Assembly: GCF_023898315.1 (NCBI RefSeq)
Contig: NC_064619.1
Coordinates: 481,843,376 to 481,907,375, forward strand
Source of the DNA: Schistocerca nitens
Taxonomy: Eukaryota > Arthropoda > Insecta > Orthoptera > Acrididae
Direction of reading: 5' to 3'
Length of the DNA: 64,000 nucleotides
Every line of letters starts with the position of its first letter. Positions within the stretch are counted from its first letter, which is position 1. Positions 1 through 10,194 of this stretch are shown here, in pieces. Made by a program: the position numbers and the translations under genes. The notes beneath the pieces were generated by a model. It saw nothing but the letters and a program-made list of their open reading frames with translations, did no database searches and was not told where the DNA came from.

Positions 1-593
1 TCTGCAATATCTATTAACCATGCTGTGAACAATCAGGCAGCTCTCAAACTTCACTGCTTTGCATATTATGATATCTGAAATGTAACGTGACATGCCTCAC
101 CTCAAAGGTTCCTTGAACAGCGACCAAGTTCTTCTCCCCTCCCACAAACCGGGAGAAAAACTTCTTCATGCGTCGGAACATTGCTGTAACGATAACAGGC
201 AGCACGTTAGAAATTGCGAGACTGTCTCCACGAGCAAATTTAATAGTAATGTCTTACAAGTGGATCGCAAGAAAAAACTTGGGACCGTGACGTATTCTCT
301 GTAAACTTAGCCTTTGTAATAAAAATAGCCGTGAATGTTATAAACGACCTATAAAATGCAGATCGATGAAATATCATTACTTGACTTCAGAAAGTTTACC
401 AATTTATGACTAGTCAAGAATTCAGTATTTCAATTCTTCTCTAGTAATTCCTAAAAGTGGAAACAAAATAACACCACTTCTTCGATTCCAGCCACAGTCA
501 TGTTCTTTATGTGCTACAATTATTCTACAAAGAATAATTTGGTTCTGATAACAATTATACATATAAAGGCTTTACTGTTAGACAGACACTAAT
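1..593. other. Unassigned AT-rich sequence
   Basis: No gene, repeat or motif that I recognise. An open frame at 92-304 (+) of 70 codons shows no familiar domain and has no sign of being coding. The segment ends at the target-site duplication of the LINE fragment that follows. Confidence 0.5.
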
Positions 594-630
594 AAGCAAG
601 ACAGAACAACACTACGCTAGTTTAAGATAT
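594..630. repeat. Left copy of a 37-bp target-site duplication
   Basis: This 37-nt direct repeat matches 2091-2127 with two differences, both transitions, and abuts the two ends of the LINE fragment between them. It begins aagcaagacagaa and ends gtttaagatat. It is read as the duplicated target of the LINE insertion; a duplication this long is unusual. Confidence 0.85.
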
Positions 631-2090
631 GTTGTTGTTGTGGTCTTCAGTCATGAGACTGGTATGATGCAGCTCTCCATGCTACTCTATCCTGTGCAAG
701 CTTCGTCATCTCCCAGTACTTACTGCAACCTATGTCCTTTTGAATGTGCTTAGTGTATTCATCTCTTGGATCTGCCTCTATGATTTTTACCCTCCACACT
801 GCCCTCCAATGCTAAATTTGTGATCCCTTGATGCCTCAGAACATGTCCTACCAACCGGTCCCTTCTTCTTGTCAAGTTGTGCCACAAACTCCTCTTCTCC
901 CCAATTCTATTCAATACCTCCTCATTAGTTATGTGATCTACCCATCTAATCTTCAGCATTCCTCTGTAGTACCACATTTCAAAAGCTTCTGTTCTCTTCT
1001 TGTCTAAACTATTTATCGTCCATGTTTCACTTCCATACATGGCTACACTCCATACAAATACTTTCAGAAATGACTTCCTGACACTTAAATCTATACTCGA
1101 TGTTAACAAATTTCTCTTCTTCAGAAACGCTTTTCTTGCCATTGCCAGTCTACCTTTTATATCCTCTCTACTTCGACAATCATCAGTTATTTTGCTCCCC
1201 AAATAGCAAAACTCCTTTACTACTTTAAGTGTCTCATTTCCTAATCTAATTCCCTCAGCATCACCCGATTTAATTCGACTACATTCCATTATCCTCGTCT
1301 TGCTTTTGTTGATGTTCATCTTATATCCTCCTTTCAAGACACTGTCCATTCCATTCAACTGCTCTTCGAAGTCCTTTGCTGTCTCTGACAGAATTACAAT
1401 GTCATCGGCGAACCTCAAAGTTTTTATTTCTTCTCCATGGATTTAAATACCTACTCCAAATTTTTCTTTTGTTTCCTTTACTGCTTGCTCAATATACAGA
1501 TTGAATAACATCGGGGATAGGCTACAACCATGTCTCACTCCCTTCCCATCCGCTGCTTCCCTTTCATGCCCTCGACTCTTATAACTGCCATCTGCTTTCT
1601 GTACAAATTGTAAATAGCCTTTCGCTCCCTGTGTTTTACCCCTGCCACCTTTAGAATTTGAAAGAGAGTATTCCAGTCAACATTGTCAAAAGCTTTCTCT
1701 AAGTCTACAAATGCTACAAACGTAGGTTTGCCTTTCCTTAATCTTTCTTCTAAGATAAGTCGTAAAGTCAGTATTGCCTCACGTGTTCCAATATTTCTAC
1801 GGAATCCAAACTGATCTTCCCCAAGGTTGGCTTCTACTAGTTTTTCCATTCGTCTGTAAAGAATTCGCGTTAGTATTTTGCATCCGTGACTTATTAAACT
1901 GATAGTTTGGTAATTTTCACATCTGTCAACACCTGCTTTCTTTGGGATTGGAATTATTATATTCTTCTTGAAGTCTGAGGGTATTTCACCTGTCTCATAC
2001 ATCTTGCTCACCAGATGTTAGAGTTTTGTCAGGACTGGCTCTCCCAAGACCGTCAGTAGTTCTAATGGAATGTTGTATACTCCCGGGGCC
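631..2090 (-). pseudogene. 5'-truncated RTE-like LINE (reverse transcriptase fossil)
   Basis: Minus-strand retrotransposon fragment encoding the middle and C-terminal part of an RTE-like reverse transcriptase. The first open part (2011-1535) has the fingers and palm, including the FVDLEKAFDNV motif that carries the first catalytic Asp. The second (about 1418-759) begins at the RFADDIVIL active-site box and continues into the thumb and the C-terminal region with FCYLGSKITDD and AMYGSETWT. The two are separated by a one-base frameshift near 1540 and an in-frame TAA near 1444, so the copy is dead. The 5' part with the endonuclease is absent. The 3' end at 631 has a short GTT repeat tail. Exact 37-bp flanking duplications define both ends. 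The family is common in arthropod genomes, where pieces are often mis-annotated as host genes. Confidence 0.9.
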
Positions 2091-2127
2091 AAGCAAGACA
2101 GAATAACACTACGCTAATTTAAGATAT
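2091..2127. repeat. Right copy of the 37-bp target-site duplication
   Basis: Partner of 594-630, adjoining the truncated 5' end of the LINE fragment. It differs from the left copy by C to T and G to A, consistent with decay after insertion. Confidence 0.85.
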
Positions 2128-2540
2128 AGGCCAAGTATAATTATTACAACTTCATATTTATCCAGACATTACGCCATGATTTGCTTATTATCCTACAGTG
2201 CGATCGCTCAATATGGCGCAGTGAGGCAGGAGCGGTAATTTGTGTGTCTTGTTAGTGGCATAAAGTTTCTAATCAGTAAACTATGCGACAGTGTAGCGGC
2301 TTAGATCCCCAATCTCTCCGCAATGTCTGGCGAGATTACGATTTTTAAGTTGCCCCTCCGTCTGTGTCATTGTATTCTCGCCGGGCTACACTTCTCCTTC
2401 TTTGTGGCAGAGTCATCAACACGTACGACGTAACAAATATATTTTCGATTGAAATTTACCCAGCGATAACTACATGATAAAAACTCAAGAACAGCTTATA
2501 AATACCTTCGGAATTTACATTTAACAATGCTCCAAGATAA
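2128..2540. other. Unassigned sequence
   Basis: No recognisable feature. It contains an isolated cgatcgctcaatatgg stretch and moderate GC around 2300-2400 but no open frame of note. Confidence 0.4.
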
Positions 2541-4076
2541 TAATTTAAGTTTCCTACGTAACACGAAGAGAAAGTCCGTTTGCAACGGTGCCATGTCAAC
2601 TCGTTATGACCCTACGCAGCTGGGACCTGTTTGTGATTTGTCTTCTTATTCACAGACCGAAGAAAATAACAGTTTAGGTGATAGAGATAGGTGACGCCGT
2701 TCTCATTGTGAAACAAAGTAGTAACTTTGAGAATACACGATTCCAGCAATTGAACATTATCAAAAGCTCAGTAAAGTGATCTGTCCCTCTTAGTCAAGCA
2801 CTCTCATAACCTGTGCAGCTGCAAGACATATTGAAACAATGCACTGGAATGTGAGTGGGACTGTTTTCCTTTTTCTTTCCACATAGGGAAATCACATCAC
2901 ACTACATCGTAACGCCTCTCCATTACATTCCCAGTCATTTAAAAGCATGTGCGGTATTCCAACTGCCTCTGATTCTATCTATCTCTCTATCTACCGCTTG
3001 CGCCTTTGTCCCGCATTTTGCGCGGGGTTGTCGTGGTTAAACCGAATTTGGCATGTTAATGTGAAGGGGTGGCCAGATGCCCTTTCTGCCGCCACCCCGT
3101 ACCCCTGGGGAAGGACTCAGAGTACCCCATCTGTCTCTGTCCAGTGTAAATCATGGAAAATTGTGGATGTGTTGCAAATGTCTGTGAGTCGTGTAACTGA
3201 GGCGGGACGTGGGGACCAGCCCGGTATTCACCTAGAGGGATGTGGAAAACCGCCTAAAAACCACATCCAGGCTGGCCGGCACACCGGCCCTCGTCGTTAA
3301 TCCTGCGGGCAGATTCGATAAGGGGCCGACGCGCCTACCCGAGTCCACGAAGCAGCGCATTAGCGCTCTCGGCTAACCTGGCGGGTAAACTGCCTCTGAT
3401 TCTATACAGTAAATAAACAGGTGACAGTTAAATCAGTTGCACATACTTCTCGCGAATACACTGCACCTCGCTTCAGAAGCTGGCCGTTCGCTTCGTTGAA
3501 AGCTTACAAGGATTCTCAAGAAATTTATATTGTTTCGTTACTTGAACTCGAAAGACAAAATGTAGCACTGCCACATACGTATCAAAATTGAAACTTCTTT
3601 TACTCAAAAACTCACGGACGACTGTGCAGAAGACAGCATTGTTGTTAGCAAAGTGTGAGATCGACATTAAATAGCAACGCCAGTAACTGAAGAGCTCTAC
3701 ACTATTTAGCAAGGTCGATAGGAAAGATTAACGAACACTGCTGTACAGCTTTAAGGAGCTTTAATGTATGTACCACAAAATAATCACATTTTGCGACTGG
3801 TGGACATCCAGCAGTAGCTGATGAAAACACCTGACTAACTAACCAACTCCCATTGGTTTTAATAGCTAACACTCCAATGTAATTTCCTTAAGCAACAGGA
3901 GAAGAAAACTATTTTGTTACAGAGCCAGTTCGAGTCAACGTTACTCTACGCAGTTGCTACCAGTTTTCGAAGATTCTTCTTCTTCACAGTAGCATGACGG
4001 AGGAATGATCACAGACAGTATGTATGAATAATTCACAAACGATGATCATTGGTGGCAGGGTTATCACTGTGAAACT
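2541..4076. repeat. Unit 1 of a degenerate ~0.95 kb tandem repeat
   Basis: First recognisable copy of a unit that recurs at about 5745-7135, 9110-10055, 10745-11660 and 22432-22885. Shared landmarks are ggtgccatgtcaactc (2589), a stretch ending catttaaaagc, the block taaacaggtgacagttaa (3413), a block around gcacctcgcttc followed by the gcgttcgctt-like stretch, and ttaagcaacaggagaag (3890). The copy is interrupted by a 409-bp SINE at 2979-3387. Boundaries are approximate because the unit is diverged. I do not recognise the unit; it could be a decayed satellite or the remains of a larger element. Confidence 0.65.
2979..3387 (-). mobile_element. tRNA-derived SINE, 409 bp, with 18-bp target duplication
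   Basis: A SINE inserted in repeat unit 1. Its exact ends follow from an 18-bp direct repeat, aactgcctctgattctat, at 2961-2978 and 3388-3405. On the minus strand the 5' end (right side) carries a tRNA-like head with an A-box-like ggttagccgagagcg and a degenerate B box around tcgaatctgcccg. A unique body follows, and the 3' end has a short tetranucleotide tail, seen on the plus strand as the run ctatctctctatctac at 2979. Pol III transcription followed by LINE-mediated reverse transcription is the known mobilisation route for such elements; the partner LINE is not identified. Confidence 0.8.
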
Positions 4077-4264
4077 ACGATAATGATCGAAGCAGAGGAA
4101 ATGAATTAAAATTTTTGCTGTAACCGGGACTCGAACCTGTGTCTTCTTTCTTTGCTGTATGAGGTACCCAACCTGAGCGCCCTCGCCAGAACAAATTTCA
4201 GTTCAGAACTTCAGCTTATTTTCTCTTACAGTGCCACTGCTGCCAAGCCTCTGCGGCACTGCAA
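4077..4264 (-). repeat. tRNA-derived SINE remnant, left arm flanking mariner
   Basis: On the minus strand this stretch reads ggcgagggcgctcaggtt, then a B box aggttcgagtcccgg, then an AT-rich tail ending near cttcgatcattatcgta. The first 64 nt on the plus strand (4077-4140) are an inverted match to 5651-5714, with roughly ten differences. It was present before the mariner inserted at TA 4265. Confidence 0.65.
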
Positions 4265-4266
4265 TA

Positions 4267-5584
4267 CGAGGTGCATTCAAGTTCTAAGGCCTCCGATTTT
4301 TTTTCTCAGGACTGGAAAGAGATAGAAACATGCGCATTGTTTTACAATGAGGCCGCGTTCATTGTCAATACGTCCCAGAGATGGCAGCACCGTACGGCAG
4401 ATGGAATTTTACCGCCAGCGGCAAGAATGAGAACTGTTTTCAATACTTAAAATGGCGACGTTTTCCTTACTTGAACAGCGTGCAATCATTCGTTTTCTGA
4501 ATTTGCGTGGTGTGAAACCAACTGAAATTCATCGACAGTTGAAGGAGACATGTGGTGATGGAGTTATGGATGTGTCAAAAGTGCGTTCGTGGGTGCGACA
4601 GTTTAATGAAGGCAGAACATCGTGTGACAACAAACCGAAACAACCTTGGGCTCGCACAAGCCGGTCTGACGACATGATCGAGAAAGTGGAGAGAATTGTT
4701 TTGGGGGATCGCCGAATGACTGTTGAACAGATCGTCTCCAGAGTGGGCATTTCTGTGGGTTCTGTGCACACAATCCTGCATGACGACCTAAAAATGCGAA
4801 AAGTGTCATCCAGGTGGGTGCCACGAATGCTGACGGACGACCACATGGCTGCCCGTTTGGCATGTTGCCAAGCAATGTCGACGCGCAATGACAGCATGAA
4901 TGGGACTTTGTTTTCGTCGGTTGTGACAATGTATGAGACGTGGATGCCATTTTTCAATCCAGAAACAAAGCGCCAGTCAGCTCAATGGAAGCACACAGAT
5001 TCACCGCCACCAAAAAAATTTCGGGTAACTGCCAGTGCTGAAAAAATTATGGTGTCCATGTTCTGGGACAGCGAGGGCGTATTCCTTACCCATTGCGTTC
5101 CAAAGGGCACTACGGTAACAGATGCATCCTACGAAAATGTTTTGAAGAACAATTTCCTTCCTGCACTGCAACAAAAACGTCCGGGAAGGGCTGTGTGTGT
5201 GCTGTTTCACCAAGACAATGCACCCGCACATCGAGCTAACATTACCCAACAGTTTCTTCGTGATAACAACTTTGAAGTGATTCCTCATGCTCCCTACTCA
5301 CCTGACCTGGCTCCTAGTGACTTTTGGCTTTTTCCAACAGTGAAAGACACTCTCCGTGGCCGCACATTCACCAGCCGTGCTGCTATTGCCTCAGCGATTT
5401 TCTAGTGTTCAAAACAGACTCCTAAAGAAGCCTTCGCCGCTGCCATGGAATCATGGCGTTAGCGTTGTGAAAAATGTGCATGTCTGCAGGGCGATTACGT
5501 CGAGAAATAACGCCAGTTTCATCGATTTCGGGTGAGTAGTTAATTAGAAAAAAATCGGAGGCCTTAGAACTTGAATGCACCTTG
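4267..5584 (+). mobile_element. mariner (D,D34D) element with terminal inverted repeats
   Basis: A complete 1318-bp mariner unit. The terminal inverted repeats of about 37 bp read gaggtgcattcaagttctaa at the left from position 2 onward and match the reverse complement of 5548-5583 closely. TA dinucleotides flank it at 4265-4266 and 5585-5586, the expected target duplication. It encloses one transposase gene. The element sits between two inverted tRNA-SINE remnants, so it inserted into a pre-existing repeat cluster. Confidence 0.93.
4452..5510 (+). pseudogene. mariner transposase, inactivated
   Basis: Transposase of the enclosing mariner, with the usual length of about 352 codons if two stops are read through. 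Residues 1-110 form two helix-turn-helix DNA-binding segments; WVPRML at 122 matches the conserved linker, and the catalytic core follows. The second and third catalytic Asp are present, D255 in HQDNAPAH and D290 in YSPDLAPSDF, giving the 34-residue spacing. The first is lost: residue 161 is Tyr in VVTMYETW where the family has Asp. Codons 318 and 337 are TAG where the frame and family suggest Gln. The reading frame otherwise continues to TAA at 5508-5510. The protein cannot be catalytically active. Confidence 0.92.
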
Positions 5585-5586
5585 TA

Positions 5587-5720
5587 GCACCCCAGCATGT
5601 GACGTAATGGAAAGCTCATGTACCATCGGTGATCTTATAGCAAGAAAAACGGGTTCGAGTCCCGGCCACAGCACCGATTTTAATTCATATCTTCTGCTTC
5701 GATCATTATCATAGATAAAC
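5587..5720 (+). repeat. tRNA-derived SINE remnant, right arm flanking mariner
   Basis: Contains a B box gggttcgagtcccggcc at 5651 followed by gattttaattcat and a cttcgatcattatcat tail. The last 64 nt mirror the left flank of the mariner at 4077-4140. The tRNA-like head upstream is strongly degraded. Confidence 0.65.
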
Positions 5721-5744
5721 AAGAGACTTAAATGTCTCAGGGAA

Positions 5745-7135
5745 AAATTTAATTATAAGATCTATTGTGAAACTAAGTAACTAATTTGTCAATATGTGAT
5801 AAAGGCACGTGAACGTCGCCAAAAATTCAGTACTGCAGTTTGTCTCTATACGTAAAGCACCTAATCTTTGAAACTATGTGGAAAATTGAGACAAAGTGAT
5901 CTTTCACAATTACACGGTCCGTCGTAAAGCTTCAACTTGCTAGTATTTCTCCGTTAAATTCACAGCCATTTAAATACTTACACGATATTCTAGCTGCAGA
6001 TGATTCTGTATGGTTCAGATGATTCTGTATGGTAAATAAACAGGTGACAGTTAAGTTAATGGTTCATACCTCTTCCGCTACAACGCACCTCGCTTCTGAA
6101 TCTGGGCGTTCGCTTCGCTCAAAGCTTCTAAAGCTCCCCAATAACTTTAAAATGTCTTGTTAGTTGTTCTAGTAACACAAAATCCAATGCTACAAGACTT
6201 GAATTAAAGCTGATGCTTCTTTAGCTCAATAACTTCTAGTTCTGGAGACAATACGGAAGTAATTGCTAGGCAACGATCCTCGACAGTTCAAGTGACAGAG
6301 CACTGTTCTTAGCATGCGCTGAGATTGACATAAACAGGTTCAAATGTCGCACACAAGAAATCGATTGTTCCTTTGAGGCTCGTGTTATTTTTACCGGTGG
6401 CACAGTCTTGCGATGCATAATTGTATTTGTGCCGTGGTTCGCAGTAATGGCTAAAGGGATCGAGTTTCTGGTTGGTTCAAATGGCTCTGAGCACTATGGG
6501 ACTCAACATCTGAGGTCATCAGTCCCCTAGAACTTAGAACTACTTAAACCTAACTAACCTAAGGACATCACTCACTTCCATGCCCGGGGCAGGATTCGAA
6601 CCTGCGACCATAGCGGTCGCTCGGTTCCAGACTGTAGCGGCATTAAACAGGAACAAAAGAAAACGTAGAGCACACTATTGCATAGGAACGTGGATATCAG
6701 TAGTTAAACATGCACTGGAATGAAATTTTAAGTAATTTAAATCTATGTGAGACGAAATAATCATGTTTCGCCACTGAAAGATACCCAACAGTGTCTAAAT
6801 GATGAAAACACCGGAATAGCTAATAAACTCCCAATGAATTTAACAGTTAAAAATACTCCAAGCTATTTATTCAATTTCCTTAAGCAACAGGAGAGGTATA
6901 CTCTTTTTTTTACAGTGTCACGTCAACTCAGTATGACTCCACGCATTTGGCACCATTTTCCAAAATGTGTTCCTCTACACAGGCAGAAGAAAATTATGGT
7001 AGCATGACTTTACAATGGTCACAGACAGTATGTGTAATCGACAAGCGAGAAAGATCGCTGAGAACGTTGTCATTGTGAAACTAAACAATTAAAGTGAATA
7101 GAGCACGCTTTAATTCTATCTGCTTTGACTACCGA
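5745..7135. repeat. Unit 2 of the ~0.95 kb tandem repeat
   Basis: Same landmarks as unit 1: gtgaaactaagtaacta at 5769, taaacaggtgacagttaa at 6037, tgggcgttcgcttcgctc at 6104, catgtttcgccactgaaag at 6761, ttaagcaacaggagagg at 6879, then a cactgtgaaa-like end. After removal of the SINE/mariner complex it would directly follow unit 1. It carries a 302-bp insertion at 6339-6640 and a local 20-bp duplication (cagatgattctgtatggt) near 5998-6035. Confidence 0.65.
6339..6640 (-). mobile_element. Mosaic SINE retrocopy with transduced 3' flank
   Basis: Insertion into unit 2 flanked by cataaacagg (6329-6338) and cattaaacagg (6641-6651). Read on the minus strand it is a SINE lacking the first part of its head, then its 3' body, then about 129 nt of unique sequence, then a SINE-like end atttgaacc. 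The unique part and about 94 nt of SINE body (together 6344-6566) match 8446-8668 base for base in inverted orientation. The SINE head (6567-6640) instead differs from the 8344 copy at about ten positions. The simplest reading is a read-through transcript of the 8344 SINE, reverse transcribed with a switch to another SINE RNA. Confidence 0.75.
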
Positions 7136-7295
7136 CGTCATATTTAAAGTGGATAGTATACACGAGTTCCATACCATTCTTCAAGACTGCAACCACAATA
7201 AGGACCATTACGGTTGAAAAGAATGTTGTGCGGCTTTAATGAGTGTTAAGAACAGCATTATACAGTACACAGCTCAACGATAAATTTTTTAGAGA

Positions 7296-7332
7296 CGATT
7301 GATTTCGGTCTAGGATCAGACCATCATCGGGT
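7296..7332 (-). ncRNA. Hammerhead-ribozyme-like core, copy 1
   Basis: On the minus strand: CCGATGA (7324-7330, one base off CUGANGA), a helix II of ggtct/agacc closed by a six-base loop, then GAAA (7303-7306). These match the order of a hammerhead core as known in Penelope-like element termini. No Penelope coding sequence is nearby. Activity is not claimed. Confidence 0.4.
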
Positions 7333-7537
7333 CCAAAAACCGTCTCGGCTATGCGTTTGTATAATTGTAATAACAATTAGCTCGTGTACAAAGCACCATC
7401 ACTGATGTAACATTGGGAAAAAACGTCTACGATATTAGACAGACATAATGTTACGTATATGCAGCTAATATAAATGATGGAACAATGTACATCCGACAAC
7501 TGTGGTTCCAGGAAACATACCTGAGATGGTTTTTGGA

Positions 7538-7568
7538 CCCGAAGATGGTCTGATCCTAGACAGAAATC
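7538..7568 (+). ncRNA. Hammerhead-ribozyme-like core, copy 2 (degenerate)
   Basis: Plus-strand near-repeat of the 7296 motif: ggacccgaagatggtctgat then ctagacagaaatc. It forms an imperfect inverted repeat with copy 1 about 200 bp away. Its CUGANGA box is further eroded (cccgaaga). Confidence 0.3.
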
Positions 7569-8343
7569 TAATAAAACACATCGTTACATCCGTGTGTTGC
7601 ATAATGCAGTTCTTAACAAACATAAAAGATGCCCGAAGTATTTGACTCAGCAAATAAAATGAAAGTAACGGGACAACCGGCGGAATGAGTGAGTCTTGGG
7701 CGGGGATAATGTAAAAAAAAAAAAATTAATTAAGCTAAGATCATTCCAGAGCAACATAAATATCGAAAAACAATCCGCTCTAGTTTCTCTAGAATAAACC
7801 GAATGAAAATATACAGAAAACAGAAAATTGGATTTCAATAATTCCATTGATCAATACAGATCAAACAAAGACTGCGATATCAGACACAGCCCAACGAAAA
7901 TATACAATCGATAAATAACACCCAGGAACTGTTCCGTAGTAAACCCAAAAAATACACACTAGTAGTATCGCTGTGTATATAGAGCCTATATAGCTCAAAC
8001 GAAAGCAGAAATACCAGCCTCCCCCCCCCTCCCCCAAAGAAATAGCGTAATCCAAAAATTACACACACGAATTTCTCCAGCGTAAACCGAACAGAAGAAA
8101 CAAAAAGATGAAACACACACACAACTGGACTCATGTATTTCAAGTGACCTCTTGCTAAAACGAGGACAGAGATATAAAACAAAATCCCACATAACATCAC
8201 CTTAATCGAAAGATAACGCACACGAATTCCTTCAGAATAAATGGAAAGAAAAGATATACAACAAAATGTAATAGATCTAAAAACGAAAATTAAAAGCTCA
8301 ATAACCGAAAACAAATAAGTCACCAGTAACTACCAGAAACTCG

Positions 8344-8539
8344 GGCGGCCGCGGTGGCCGTGCGGTTCTAGGCACTTCAGTCCGGAACCGTGCGACTGCT
8401 ACGGTTGCAGGTTCGAATCCTGCCTCGGGCATGGATGTGTGTGACGTCCTTAGGTTAGTTAGGTTTAAGTAGTTCTAAGTTCTAGGGGACTGATGACCTC
8501 AGATGTTGAGTCCCATAGTGCTCAGAGCCATTTGAACCA
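8344..8539 (+). mobile_element. SINE, head type A, 196 bp
   Basis: Full-length tRNA-derived SINE with an exact 12-bp target duplication accagaaactcg at 8332-8343 and 8540-8551. Head: gcggccgcggtggccgtgcg with B box caggttcgaatcctgcc. Body: ttaggttagttaggtttaag, then gggactgatgacctcag. The 3' end is gagccatttgaacca. Other copies with the same head are at 21778, 23625, 28944 and 29276. This copy appears to be the source of the transduced sequence found at 6339-6640. Confidence 0.92.
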
Positions 8540-8551
8540 ACCAGAAACTCG

Positions 8552-9109
8552 ATCCCTTTAGCCATTACTGCGAACCACGGCACAAATACAATTATGCATC
8601 GCAAGACTGTGCCACCGGTAAAAATAACACGAGCCTCAAAGGAACAATCGATTTCTTGTGTGCGACATCACAGCGAAGTCATATTCGAAAAACAGCCAAA
8701 TATTTGTAAATTAAAAAAAATAGAAATCATTAGTACTCGTTTCACTCACGACCATATCAACAATGCAGTTACGTTCCTGACTAACCTCACCTTCAGCAAA
8801 CCCCCCACATTATAAAGAGAGCTAAATAATTGTAAGAATCAACGTGATAACCATAATCACTAATCGTTTCACTGTAAAAATTTATCTTGTGCTCCGAAGC
8901 TTCTGCCTACCCTTACCCTCGGAAATCGTGAGAACTACAGAAAGAAACAGCCAAATATTAGCAAACCAAATAAAAATATAATTGCTACTAGTTTTCCGCA
9001 CGACAGTTTAAGCTGTGGTCTCGAGTTCCACCCAAACTACACCCTCGCACATCACGACATATTTGGAATAAACAGCACGGTTTACAAACATCATAGATTA
9101 CACTATTAA
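8552..9109. other. Unassigned; first 117 bp duplicated at 6344
   Basis: Bases 8552-8668 are copied in inverted orientation at 6344-6460. The rest up to 9109 shows no recognised feature. Confidence 0.5.
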
Positions 9110-10055
9110 CTAACGATGTCATGGGTCAAAGAAGATATGTTGAATCGAATAGTGCGCTTGGCACGTTTGCCATTGTGGAACTACGAAATTAATTTGAGAA
9201 TACAAGCTGAAAGCACAAGAACTTCGACAGAAACTAGGTAACGAGATCTGCCTGTCAAGTACGCACTTAACATTGGAAACTTCATGAAAAATTAAAACAA
9301 TACGCTATTTCACGTTATATACAGTTAAGAACTTCATGTCCTGTAATCACATCACACTCTACCACATGCTTCAATTTGCCAGAATGTCTCCACTAAATAC
9401 ACCGTCATTTAAAAGCTTATACGATGTTCTAACTGTAAATGATTCTGTGTGGTAAATAAGTAGGTGACAGTTAAGTCAATGGCTCATACCTCTTGCGGGT
9501 AGAACGCACCTCGCTTCTGAAGCTGGGCGTTCCCTTCGCTCAAAGCTTTTGAAGCTCACCAAGAACTTTAAAATGTTTCGTAAGGTGTTCTCGAAACGCA
9601 ATATCCAACGCTACAACACTTGAATCAAAACTGAAGCTTCTTTTACTCAATAACTCGCAGAACGAATTCGTATATACACTTCTAGTACTCGAGAGAATAC
9701 GGAAGTAATTGTTAGGCATCGCTCCTCGACGATTTTGCTGACAAGGCATTGTTGTTAGCTTACCCTATGATCAACATTAAACAGGAATCCCAGTAAACAC
9801 AAAGCACATCATTGTTTAGGAACGTCGATATCAACAGTAAAAAAAAGCACTGCAGTAAAATTTTAAATAAAGCAAATGTATGTAAGACGAAGTAGTCATG
9901 TTTCGCTATTGAAAGATATGCAGCAGTATCTAAATGATGAAAACCCCCAAAAAGCTAACAAACCCCCAGTCGATTTAACAGTTACCAACACTTCAACAAC
10001 AGTCATCAACAGTAACTGTTCTTTCGAGAACAAGTTACTGTCTTCGCATATATAT
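9110..10055. repeat. Unit 3 of the ~0.95 kb tandem repeat
   Basis: Contains gccattgtggaactacg (9169), taagtaggtgacagttaag (9456), gaagctgggcgttccc (9518) and catgtttcgctattgaaag (9898). The minus strand carries a 69-codon open frame at 9540-9749 resembling ones in units 1 and 4 (separate entry). The following unit end is interrupted by a mariner remnant. Confidence 0.65.
9540..9749 (-). other. Open frame conserved between tandem units
   Basis: Sixty-nine codons on the minus strand with the core SSVVALDIAFREHLTKHFK. Similar frames are at 11327-11539 (SSVVALDFAFREHLTKHFK) and, more diverged, at 3473-3712 (YVAVLHFVFRVQVTKQYKF). I do not recognise the peptide. It could be a remnant of a coding domain in the repeat unit, or simple sequence similarity of a non-coding repeat that happens to stay open. 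Confidence 0.3.
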
Positions 10056-10194
10056 TAATTCAATTTGAAATAGCCCTACGGGGTACATTGCCTATCAACA
10101 TCACAAGTTTTCCACTGGCACAAATCATTTTTGGGTGGACAAGAACACGTTGAAAATTAACCTCGCGTAGAAAGACCTTCAGCTTCAAAAACTA

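Larger units (their letters stand above)
7137..8331. other. Unassigned insertion between tandem units 2 and 3
   Basis: AT-rich sequence not shared with the other tandem units. It holds an inverted pair of hammerhead-like cores (separate entries) and a run of C near 8019-8035. A loosely repeated block resembles cgaattcctccagaataaa near 7786, 8067 and 8222. The open frame at 7880-8323 (-) is Phe/Leu-rich and looks like chance translation of AT-rich DNA. Confidence 0.4.

Noticed and set aside
92-304. 70-codon open frame as a possible gene
   Set aside because: No domain, no neighbouring signal, and length is within chance for this composition.
4529-5288. Minus-strand open frames antisense to the mariner transposase
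   Set aside because: They are mirror frames of a recognised coding sequence on the other strand.
7880-8323. 147-codon minus-strand frame with hydrophobic segments as a membrane protein
   Set aside because: Phe/Leu/Ile-rich translation of AT-rich DNA crossing a C run; no start context, no homologue recognised.
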